From positions 2,418,001 through 2,482,000 of the forward strand of contig JAWUZG010000332.1 of assembly GCA_036785705.1 (NCBI GenBank): a stretch of 64,000 nucleotides of DNA, given 5' to 3'. The number at the start of each line of letters is the position of its first letter. The stretch's first letter is position 1. The stretch is from Acanthornis magna (lineage: Eukaryota; Chordata; Aves; Passeriformes; Acanthizidae). The translations under genes were made by a program, and so were the position numbers. Positions 1-11,223 of the stretch are shown piece after piece. Under the pieces are notes generated by a model. The model did no database searches and was not told where the DNA came from. It saw nothing but the letters and a program-made list of their open reading frames with translations.

Positions 1-3000
1 GCAGCAAAAGGAATGTTAAGTTTCATATAATACAGAATGATTCCTCAGGAGCCAGGCACTGCTGCTCGGGGTTGTGCTGGGCACCTGGTGAGCACCCACC
101 TGGTCAGGCTCTCCCCCAGAGCTCAGTCTGCAGCATCCCTCACCTGAATCTTCTCCATCACACTCTGCAGCCCACTTTACACACCTTGCACAGTCCAGTG
201 GATTGCTCTCACTGAGGTTACCCTCACGGGGGGCTGCCCATACCATCTGATCAAATTTGGCCAAAATCCCATACTGGGATGTGAGGAGATCCCAGCTTCC
301 AAAGCTCATGAGAAGCCCTGGTCCCTCACCTTCTGTTCCCTCAGAGCTGCCCCCACAGGGAAAGGAGGCCACTAGAGAGGGAATGTCTCTGCGGAAGAGA
401 CATTAATATTTCCTGGGGAAGGGAGCTGGCCTCTTCTGCCAGAGCAGCTGCAGCAGGTGAGCTGATGGGCCCATTGCACAGGGCACTGCACACAGGCCAC
501 GGACACGGCCTCTGCTGGGAGATTAGACTCCAGGACATGCAGAAATGAAGGGAAAGGGATGTATTAAACATAAAACTTCAGGGAATACAGGAAAGAGCTC
601 TACTTCTCATTTCTACTCTCATTTTTCAGCTATTTCTCTTCTCCCTCCTATATATTTTCTTTCCCCTCTACTCCAGCCCCAAGCACACACAGATGTTTTA
701 AACACTGACTCCCCTTGCTCTAATACCCATGAGAGATTTAGAGCTGAGCCACTATAAATATGCCAGTGAACAGAAATGCATTAAAGGATTAAAGCATTCA
801 ATTGGAACTTGTAAAATTTGGGCTTTGGGGTCAGTTTTTTTTTTCACTGACTAGTAATATACCTTTAGTGTAGACAGCAGAGAACAGCAGGGCAGAGGAG
901 TCAAAAACAAAAATAGCTTTAAGTATCACAGCAAATCATGTCACTGAGGAGATATATAACCATCAATTATGCAAATGAGAACATTAATTCATTAGCTACA
1001 GTCTCCAGATTTTCCTGACCTCTGTCTTAATGGGGACACGCCTCATTTGACACACAAAACAAAGGAAACACAAGGATGACAAGAGACTGGGGGGTGAAGG
1101 CCATGGGGAGCACTGAAATTAGATGATCTTTGAGAACATTCAGAGTAGAGGGGAATAAACAAAAATACATGTCCAAAAGAGCTTAAGGAGCTTACAGCAC
1201 ATGGGAGGAGCAGGCAGCAGAGAAGAGGTACCAAAATCAAGAAGCTCAAGGTGAGAGCTGCAGGGAACTGCACTGAGATGTCAGCAGTTTGGGAGCTGTG
1301 AAACTCTGAGCTGTGAAACTCACACCTCACAGTGCCAGGCTGACTGCGGGTATCAGCAGTGATGGGTTTTCACCTTTCCAAGCTACACTTACCTCCTACC
1401 CTTAGTTCCAGCTATAATCAGTCCTTGGCCTAAAATAGATTTAAACTTCTCCATGGCAACAAAGGCAAAATCATAATTGGAGTGGTGTTTGTGCTACCTC
1501 CACAATAACACATCACTTCAAGCACTATCATCTTCAAGAGCTGAATAAAAACCACATGTTGAGAAAAAAGTATGAAAAATGCTAATGAAACACAGGACTA
1601 GGGAAATAAGAGGTGAAAGGAATATTAAAGCACTCAAGTTCACTTTCAGCTTCAAATATACTCTTTTGTTATGTTCAATCCTGTTTTACATGACTTGAGT
1701 GTTAGGTCTTTTGGTCTGAGAGTCCTTGACGTTAAGAGTTTTTTCCTTGATACCTCCATTTTAATTTACTTGGTTTTATACCTTTTCTTCTACTTACAAC
1801 TTTGTGGACCACCCAAATAAACCATCTTTCTCTTCTTAGTGTTTACAGCCCTTGAACACTGGCAGCTGATTACCGTATCTCCCTTAATGATCGTTTGGCC
1901 AGGCTATGCATATCTAATTTCCAGCCATAATTCAATTCCTGCAGCACCCCTGCCAGCAGTGAAAGTCATTGTATTACAGACCTTCTAAGGGAAAAGCAAG
2001 GACCTTTTTACACCCCTGCAACATGCAATTAACACAATCCTGACCCCTTTCCCTAGATGATTCTTAAAAGGGTCACACTCCCGACCAGGGCAAACACTGC
2101 TTTTCTGCAGTGAATTGTCACAGTGTCCCTGACCTGGGTGAGGTCCCTCCCTCCACCTCTCTCCAGCCCTGGGAGCAGGAGCTGCTGGGCTCCTGCACTC
2201 GCACCAGCAGAGCTGGAGGCTTCATTCTGCTGAGAATCTGTTAAAGCAAGTGCAATGGCAGTAAAAATAACCAGAATGCACTCTTCAAGTCCAAGGCCTC
2301 TCCTGAGTGACAGATCAGAGCGTCGCTCCCTGCCCACCCTCTTCACCAGGACGCGCTGTCTTGTCACTGCACGCAGTGGTGTCACTGTGACAGGCATCAG
2401 ACAAAGTAACAAACCCACTAAATACAGAGGGCAAAAAACAATCAGTTAGGGATTCTGCGGTGCTCTTGGGTTGGTGTGAAATCTGCCAGCCTTGTAAAAA
2501 TGACACTGCAGAGACCAGAGGGGCAGGCAGGCCCTGGCACAGCAGCAGGGCGGTGGCAGCCCGCGTGGCACATCCTCCCCAGCACTGCACGAGTGCAGCT
2601 GTGTGTCACACACCAGGACAGGCTGGGACACAGCCCCGGCCCTGCCAGGGCTTGCAGCAGAGCACGGTGCATGGGGTCACTTCTTAGCATCAGTATCCAA
2701 CACTATTGCAAACAGCTCTGCCATTCAGCTGGTTATCAAATTGCACGTTCTGGTGAGAAAATCCACCGAGTGCCTTCATGGAGTTGTTAAATCAGGCAAT
2801 ATTTACACCATCCATCCCCTTTTCAGCTCTGGAAAATATGAAGGTATCTGCCAGTTAGCAGCAGGGAGCAGGGACACCACAGAGTACAATTAACAGGACA
2901 TCCAGTCACACCGACGGAAATTGATGGGTTTTATGTGGAATTGGAGGCTAATCCCCAAGAAAGGAAAAGCCCTGTCTATTTAGAAATTGTTTCCAACTCA

Positions 3001-6000
3001 TCTATAGCAACATCCCTATAGCTGGATCCTCTCCTTCCACAGAAATGACCAAAGCCATGGCTATGTGACAGCCACAGGAGCAGCTGCCGTGCCCACCTTC
3101 CCCCAGCACTGGGCATGCAGGCACACTGAGCTCTGGGTGCCATTTCCATACTGGGAAGGAGCACTGAAATAACCGTGCACAGAGCCACCCTGCACCTCCA
3201 CGATCGCCCTCAGCTCCAGGTCTGAGTGCACTGCTTCCAAGAGAGGCTGCAGCGATTGGATCCAGAGCCTGGCGCTTGGGATAGACAGAGCTGAATCTAT
3301 CACACATGGTACACATCGAAACGTTGTGTTACTCATCATGTTCACAAGAAATTTACAGGCAGGAAAAAATAAACATATTAGCTCGCTACGTGTTGTTGTA
3401 AGGCAAAAACCTCACAATTCAAGCCACGAGCCAGTAATTCGTGCACAGGAAGTTTATAAAGTCATTTTGAGTATGATTAGGTTTATTCTATCACTGTCTA
3501 TTATGAAAACACTTCAACCTTCCTCTGATGCAATCAGTATTAACCAACTTTGGCAATGTACTCCTGGACCAGTGACCCGTGGTATAGCAGGAAAATACCT
3601 TCAAGATATATTTACACACCTTTCCCAGCATGGCCTCTGCTGACAGGGGATGTCTGAGCGCAGCTTAGACCCACGGCTCTGGATTTTGGCCCCTGAATAA
3701 GGTGAGCTGGACTCAGAGAATGTGACTTCTGTTTTTGTCATTACCACAGGACAAGTGGCTTTAGCTGACCCATTCCTACCTGCCTGTACCTGCTGCACAG
3801 ACAGGCCAGCAATGGCTTGCTATGGGAAAGGTTTTGGCTTCTTCTGGTAAAACATCTTGCTCTGAAACACCTACAGCTGTGTAAGGTGACACATGGAGTG
3901 TGGGTCTGCAGCTTCTGCGTGCTTGGATATTGGTCTGAGGAGAATGAGCTGGGCGGAGGCAGAGAGAGGAGATGAGAAACTCTCATTCTTGCAAGAGATA
4001 CTGGAGAGATTTACAAAGAAAAAAATTAATTCAGCTTAACAAGATTTTGCCTGCTAAGTCCTCCGGCAGCCTGAAGGACAAAACTTTACCCTTCTTAAGC
4101 TTCAGCTCAGCAGGAGAAAGTTTCTGAATTTCATGAAAGTAAATATTTGATTCTGAACCTGATGATAAAAGTTAAATGATATTTTAAGGTCTTGACCTTA
4201 CATTTTCCCAGTCTTACTACACAAAAATCCAGGAAAAACTAAGGAAATGCAATGTTTGTAGCCTGACAAGAACTCACACACTTGCCATTTTTCTCCCATT
4301 TAAGTACACCAGAGCTCTTTATAAAGGCAAAAAAATAACTCAGCTGTCCTTTGCCTTGGCTCATGCAAGATGTATAAGTACATTCAAATTTTACAATTTT
4401 TCCTGTGCAGGTCAGAGACTAATGCCAGTTTCTTTCATTATATTTGATGCAGAATCCCTAAGGAGTACCTGAAAAAATAAGAGTGCGTGATAGAGAGAAT
4501 AAAATGAATTGCAAATATGCAGAATTGTGAAGAGCTCAGTGATGTCTCACAGAAATGTCTGAAAAACAGTCTATTTAGAGCCCATCCAGAGAATCAAACA
4601 GGCATCCCACCAGGGACGGGCACAGCACAGGCTGCAGACTGTGAAGGTATTAGGAAGAAAAGGACCAGTCATGCAGGGCACTCTGCAAAGACACTTTTGC
4701 CAAAAACTGCGTTTGACAAGCTCTAATAATGATCCTAAGAATAATTAATGCTCTCACTCCTCCAGCACATTCCTCCCCAGAAGGCAGAGAATTAATGGTG
4801 AAGCCTCCCAGGCTCTCCTGCAGATTAGCGATTGCGGCTAAAGAGACAGTGGCAAAAAACTCCATCTTCCGTCTCTTTGGAAGGTGTGGACGTTCTGCCA
4901 CCGCCAAAGCAACTGTTCAGCCTAGCAGCAGCAGGAGTTTGAGGAGCCAAGTCCTTGAGGAGCAGCACATCCATTCAGCAGTGGCATGGCCAGGGACAGT
5001 GCTGGACACTGAGCTCCAGCAGCTCCTGGGCTCCAGTGCCATGGACAGAGCCAGAGGCAGTGGAAGGGCACAGGAAATTTGCAGATGCCACCAGGGTGAA
5101 AACCTTGTGCTGCTCCACAGTCTAGAGGGAGAGGGGAGTAGGAACCTCACCCTCCAGAGACCCGAAACACATTTCTGAAACACCTTTTCTATTTTTCATG
5201 CATTTCTCTACTTTTTTGTGTGCACACGGAACCAGATTTTATTTGTCATCTTGCAGTCATCACATCTGAAACAGATACAGTAGGAATGTAAGCTCCCTCA
5301 TTTCAGGCCTTTTGCTTTAACCACAAGAACATCCATCTATGCTATGTGAGACTCAGCCAGACCATGAGAATTGCGTGATACAATCTACAAGGAATATTTT
5401 TAATGATGTAGCATTTTTGAAAGCAGATTATGCAAGGATACTTTTAAAAGGAATTATAATGTAATTTGGGTGTAGTCTCTACAGAAAGACAAATATAATT
5501 CATTCTTATCTTTTCCTAACTGCCTCCTTTTTCACTGCTGTCAGGAACCCTGCATGAAAACATATGATTTTACACCAATGACGCCTGCGTCTTGCTCTTT
5601 ACCAGATATGACAGTCTGTATGCAACATGGCAATCTGGGAACTCCGGAGGGAATTACATCAGCAGTTTGTGTCAAAGTTCTATTTTCCATTTCTATTAGG
5701 AAGGATTATTTCAGCATCCAAATCAATATGACTGTATGGCGGCATAAAATCTATGAGAGAAAAGTTTACAAGTAAGGCCTTATCTCTGGCTCAAGGAACA
5801 GATGTGGGAAAAAAGACTGAAAATAGAGAGTTCTCCCTACAGAATACAGTTAAACAGATACCAGTGTCAGTGGCTGAACGCTGCAACTATGGAATTAACT
5901 GCTCTTTGTTCATTCAAACTTTTAACAATTGGATTGTGGTGGCAAATAAAAGCTGCACATTCCTTACCAGTTAGCATCTTTAAATTAAGGTACGACATCT

Positions 6001-9000
6001 GTGTAAAAGATTTACTTTATTTCAAGAATTGACTGTTGGCATGGCACCAAGTACTGTCATGGCATGGAAGAGTAACTCTCAGCAGTGCAGAAACCAGGAG
6101 GGCAATAAAGCACTCAGAAAAAGATTTCTCTTCTCATTTGTCCATGTATAGAATAATTAAATAGAATAAAAGAAACAACTAGGGATCCTACTTCAAAAAT
6201 GGCTCTGTAAAAGCTTTACTATGATGTCCAGGAAACCATTTTTCTGCAGCTCACAAGTGACAGGTTCCAGTAAAAGACCAGTCAGCTTTTCTTTTAAAGG
6301 GCGAGTTCTGTCATTGCATTATATTACATTCATGGATTAATTTGTATTTCTCTCTAACTTGATGGCAAATGACACTGAATTTTAGGTATTCACTTCCACT
6401 GGACATGTGCTGACCTTTACCTGACTAGAATGAAAGAAAAGCCCAATGTCAACTTTAACCTTTCTCTCCAAACAAATCACAGGGACAGACACACGTAAAG
6501 CAAACCTGAATGTACAGCCAGGTATCTTGGGCTTTTCCAGGCTGACTCTGCACTGCTGTTCTGGTTCAATCTGCTCAGAGGAACAACTAAAACACAAGAG
6601 CAGGTCCCCTCTGGTAGGCAGGGACAACCTGCCTTCCCAGAGGAGCTGAAATGAGCATCTCCTCTCCTGGCAATGCACTCCTGTGGCACATCCCTGCCCT
6701 CCATCTCCAACAGCTCTGCAGCAAAGCCACTTGGAATTCACAGCAAGCTGAGAGCACCCCCAGCTCTGCTGTAAACCTCCCCAGCTTTGTTCAGAGGGGC
6801 TGGGGGACAGTCTGGCCCTGGAACACATGGTGTGCTTCATTCCTGTGGAATATTATGGAAAAATACCACCAAGAATGCCTTACTCACTGCTGGCTTCCCA
6901 AACAACAGCTTTTATCTTATCCCTACAGGATATTACCTGTATTAGCCAAGCACTTTGCTAATTTTACTGTTCTTAAGTACTATTAATAAATCTTATCATG
7001 GAGACTCTGATGAGGAATTACAGATCGTGTGGCTTGCCAATGGCTTCCCACGTCCCATCCTGGGAGTACCTGAAATAGCCAGCAAAACATCTCAGCTCCA
7101 GCCCAGGACCAGGTCAGTGACAGATTTCCTGCAGCTGTAGCTGGCACAGCTCCCACCAGGCAGCGTTTCTAGGCCTCCTCCTCTTCTGGCAAACTCTTGT
7201 GGGGAAAAACAAGAGCCAAAGCCCTGCTCATCTAGTCCAAGAAGTGGACCCCTCTGGAGGGGAGCAGCACATGATACTGCCTGTGAAAATTAATCTAATC
7301 GTCTTTCAACAGAGCTTTGCAAAGACAAACAGTCCACTTTTGCTGGGATTGCAACTGAAATGAGGCAGGACAGCAGGACACTAAAACTAATCAGGACAGC
7401 AAGGAGGAGGCAATAGGGAAGGCAAACTGTTTTAGCAATGGTGAGGACAAGATCTGGATTTTACAGGTTCTCCTGGCAACCTTGTTTATAATGACAAATG
7501 AAAATTCTAGAAGTTGCAGAAAAGAGTTTCCCAAATTCTTCAGGCTGAGACAAAATGCATCACACTGAACCAGCTATTCATTTCATCAAAATGCAGATTA
7601 GGAGACAATGCAAATAAAAGTCCAGATAAACTCATGGGAGCCAGGATCAGGTATAAATAGACTTTAATTTCCCTTGAGAGAGCCTCTAAACAAGGCCCAG
7701 ACTAATCCAGAAGGTATTAGTGACACAACTTAGAAATGATGGCCAATGCCTGAATAATGGAAATAATTGACCATTGTCCAAGCTACTAAAGGAAATGGGG
7801 GATTTTCTATTATTTGTTTTTTTCCTGTCAAAACTCTGTGCCAAGCTGGAAGTCATGCCTTAGCCAAACAGAGCTCATGCCTTAGCTAAAAGTCCAACAG
7901 GATATACAGGGAGGTCAAACCAGATCCACTTATGCCTCCTATTCTTAAATCCTATGTTTGTAAGGGGAGAAGCAGGTTTTCCTGCTCCTTCCTCAGCCTT
8001 TAAGGAAAACAAGTCTTTTAATCTATTTAGAGGCCCTTTCTGACATTCCTCAGCTGCAGTTTTTCTCAATCAACCTAATCTTTTCCCATCAAGCTCCATG
8101 CTAATCCCATTTTGCTCCACTCCTTAAACTAATAAAAGATTAGAGTGACATTTCAGAAAGGGCATCGTATTAAGCAGCTTCTTCCCCATCTCAACAGATC
8201 ACGGCACACCAAATGTAGTGAAGGGGCCATTAATCTTATGGTAATGAGGTGTCAGTGTGAATGGAGACCTCCTCCTTGAGCCATGGGAAGGGCACGGAAT
8301 GACGAGGACACTGCTGCCTCCATCCCTGGCAGCTCTGCCAGGAGGCAGTGGATCCATGGGGAGTTGTTGGGGTGGTGGTGATGCCTGATGATTTTTGCCT
8401 TTTCTTTTTGTATACCCTTTTATACACTTTTATACCCTTTTTATATTTCTGTACCCTTTATACACTTTTTGTACCCTTAACCCCTCATGCTTGTAATTTT
8501 TGTAGTCTGATATTCCAGCTTAGTTTTGGGGTCCTACAAGGCAGAAAACCGAAACATTCACAGCAGGAGGCCAGAGAGCTCTACACTATCTCAAAACTTG
8601 AGGCTTCTACCTTGGTTGAAGCCTTCTCTCTGGAACATATTTTGTAAACTGCGCTCCAGCCTCATTTAGGGAGGGTGATTAGAATAGGGGTACAATTACT
8701 TCATTTATTAAGTTTCTTATTGGGGGATTTTAAACAGAAATGCTAATTTGCAAGGTCCATAAGACTGTCTACATGTTATACAGTGAGTGTGCATCTCAGC
8801 ATATTCCACCTTTGAAGAGCTATGCACCTCGGATCCTATTAAAATACCCAGGTAAAACCCTTTTACACCTTTTTAACTGTGTCTGCATCATATTTCTACC
8901 ATTCAGTAGTGGTACCAGTGGCACCAGCTCCTGTCCCCACCCTGCTGTGCCATGACCATGGGGAGCAAAAATCCACCGGGAGCTGTCACCCCCTGTGCTG

Positions 9001-10201
9001 CCCACACATAACGAGCTTTCCCCTGGTCTAATTAGCGGCATCAAACTGTTTAACAACTTCGGCTTTGCTCCAACACACAGAGGCATTTTTTACACCTGTC
9101 CATCCAGCTGGTGAAAACCATGAGCAAACTACTTCCTTCATTGCTACAGGGGACAAGCCAGTGCTCTTCCTGGGGACATGTCTACATTGGTATTATCCAA
9201 TTTGCTTTAATACAGAAAGAGTGCTTTCATTTTCTTCAAAAAGTCACCATTCACCTAAAGAAAAGTCCCTGGAAGGCTCAAGTTTTAGAAAGTGCTGAAA
9301 GAACTTTCTGAGAGCAGCACAAGGTGGGTGATGCATGGTGACATCCATCCTGTCCCTTGCTCCAGTAGGATGCTCTTCCCACCAGCGTGAGGTGGGAATT
9401 CCAGCTCTGCTTCCAAATTCTAGCTCTGCTGCACACACAATGCCGTGACTTTGTGCTAAGTCTGAAACGCATCTGTGCACTGAACAAACTGGAGCAACAG
9501 GGCTTGAAAATAACAGCCAGGGGAGAGGGCTGCTGCAGGACTGGGGATGAGAAGGGCAGCACATCTCTCCTTCCTATGGAAATGTCTCCGTGCGTGGATT
9601 TCGCTTGTATATTTGCTTTTCTTTCTTGCGACTAATGAATAAAACCTGTGAGTTTCATATTCTCAAAAGCCAAGTGTCTGAAGGTCAAATTACCCTACAG
9701 TTTACCTCTGCAACTTGTGCTTTTTTGTGGTTGCGTAGTTACCAGCGATACAGGCAAGAGTTCCCCTAAAAATATTCACCCTGTAGAGGAGTTCAGCCCT
9801 TCTCCTTCTACTTGATATAGTCTAACCCTGCAGCTGCACAGCCACTCTTCTGTCTTGGCATGGTCACTTAATGCTAGATGTCAACAAAGAAACTGATTAA
9901 TTGGAACTATTTCAAAGACAAAATTCACCAGAAACTGAATCTTTACAGTAGATGAGAAAACACATTTTTTTACAATTACAGGGGGACACAGCATCACTGG
10001 TATTGCCAATAAATGTCAATTTTTAACCATGTGGCCTCCAGCTAAGACTTTATTCTAGCTTTCTTATCTAATTACATGCATAAAAGAGATACCTTGAAGT
10101 AAAATAAAAGGTTTTTCTCCAATGCACATTGCTTAGAAAAATCCTACTTCTCCTCCATCTGATTTGGAAGTCAACAGCCTTGGCAGAGCTGAGCCCCTTA
10201 C
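1..10201 (-). other. SLIT3: SLIT3 intron after the laminin G segment (partial)
   Basis: More than 10 kb of intron lies downstream of the last exon seen. The next exon should begin by completing Ser and encode the VETxNDGxFHxVEL part of laminin G; no such stretch was found on the minus strand. The region holds a degenerate TATACCC/TATACAC repeat at about 8408-8484, a 15-bp tandem pair at about 1293-1322, and scattered T or A runs. Nothing else was recognised. Confidence 0.8.
8408..8484. repeat. Degenerate TATACCCTTTT / TATACACTTTT repeat
   Basis: The stretch alternates TATACCCTTT, TATACACTTT and GTACCCTT words over about 75 bp and ends CCCTTAACCCC. The units are about 11 bp with small indels. 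It produces a Phe/Leu/Tyr/Thr-rich chance frame on the plus strand. Confidence 0.85.
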
Positions 10202-10332
10202 CTGTACACTGTGGTGGGTGGGGAGTTCAGGGTGTCATAGATGAGCCTCACGTGTCCTTGGTACAGCTCCAGAGCCAAAGGATCATTGTCTCCCTTGTAC
10301 AACAAGATGCCATTGTCCTTGTCCGTGGCTAC
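10202..10332 (-). CDS. SLIT3: SLIT3 exon: laminin G domain, second segment
   Basis: The 131 nt (43 codons + 2) encode [20 protein letters not shown] followed by [14 protein letters not shown] and LNSPPTTVY. The run [11 protein letters not shown] is the G-I-L-x-Y strand typical of laminin G domains. The [16 protein letters not shown] segment separates Slit3 from Slit2, which I remember as DKDHIAVELYRG. The acceptor is ggttatgaatgtttcacag before GTAGCC. The donor is TACAG/GTAAGGGGCT. The trailing AG should join a C of the next exon to give Ser (YSVET in relatives). That exon was looked for in 1-10201 and not found, so the gene continues to the left of the window. This is the last coding segment present here. 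Confidence 0.96.
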
Positions 10333-10982
10333 CTGTGAAACATTCATAACCAGGTAAGGTTGCTTGAGAATGATTAAAAAAAGAAATAAGCCCACATTAA
10401 AAATCAAACCAAAATCATTTATGCAATTCAAACGTACTTTAATACATCATATACGTGAGGAATGAGAGCAAGAGGCACAAAAAGGTCTTGGTGTCCTTGG
10501 GTGGGCTCACACACAGAGGGCAACTTCCCATTCCCCACGAGAACCACTTTTCAATTGTCTTCGGAACCTTAGGCCTGTGACAAAATCCCAGGCCTTTTAT
10601 CCACTGAATAAGCAAAATATTGTCTGGAGAGGCCATTTAGAGCAGTCTCTTTCAAGAAGTATCCTGACAGTAAACACTGAGCTGTGCAGGATGACACTCA
10701 ATGCTGTGAATCCCTGTGAAGACAAGGAGGATTCCTGAATCATCCCTGCTTGCGTTGCTGGTCTGGGAATCGGAGGATGGGGAGATTCTGGAGGCAGGAT
10801 GTGAGCCCTCAAAGGTACACCAGTGCCTCAGCTGCTCCTTCTCCTTTCAATGATTTTAGAGCAGACAAGTGGCTCACAATTGCCTCCGATTTTTCCAGGA
10901 TTTTGGCCAGCAGCCCCTGTTCCGTCAGCACGAGACACACACACGCACAGGTACCATTGCTCAGAGGAGCCGTGTGACAAAC
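10333..10982 (-). other. SLIT3: SLIT3 short intron within the laminin G domain
   Basis: This intron of 650 nt is by far the shortest in the window. Its donor is GTTTGT and its acceptor is gaatgtttcacag. The upstream reading frame remains open for about 58 codons past the donor (to about 10809), so retention would add a tail before a stop. No repeat is seen. Confidence 0.92.
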
Positions 10983-11223
10983 CTGCAGGGAGATGTTTGC
11001 CTGAGGGCGGATTTTGGCCGAGGGCAGCTCCACGTAGGAGTCCTTGCCCACGAAGTTGACGGTGATGAGCTTCTCGCAGCGCTGTCCCGCGAAGCCGGCG
11101 AGGCAGCGGCACACGGGCTCGTGCTGCGCCACGATGCACTGCGCACCATTCTGGCACTCGTAGTTGTCACAAGGGCTGGTCTGCAGCAGCACCATCGGCG
11201 GGGGCGTCTCGCAGAACAGCCCG
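10983..11223 (-). CDS. SLIT3: SLIT3 exon: EGF5 end, cleavage linker, EGF6, start of laminin G
   Basis: At 241 nt (1 + 80 codons) this is the largest exon in the window. It encodes GLFCE (EGF5 end), the linker [11 protein letters not shown], then EGF6 as [17 protein letters not shown] to GFAGQRCE. The laminin G-like domain begins as [20 protein letters not shown] and runs to [10 protein letters not shown]. Slit2 is cleaved in the matching linker after an Arg (LPR/TS); here, as in Slit3, the sequence is LLQ-TS with no Arg. NIS is an N-glycosylation sequon. The acceptor is ttccctttggctctgcag before CGGGCTG. The donor is CTGCAG/GTTTGTCACA, unusual in having T at +3. The exon ends in phase 0 and joins VATDKD directly. 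Confidence 0.96.

Noticed and set aside
4650..5183. Overlapping open frames on both strands (up to 149 codons)
   Set aside because: No known motif. Both strands are open because the stretch is GC-rich, which is common for chance frames.
6382..6840. Minus-strand frame of 152 codons
   Set aside because: No similarity to any laminin G, EGF or other domain I know; the composition looks random.
1..10201. Next laminin G exon of SLIT3
   Set aside because: No minus-strand stretch resembling VETxNDGxFHxVEL was found. The exon is presumably left of the window.
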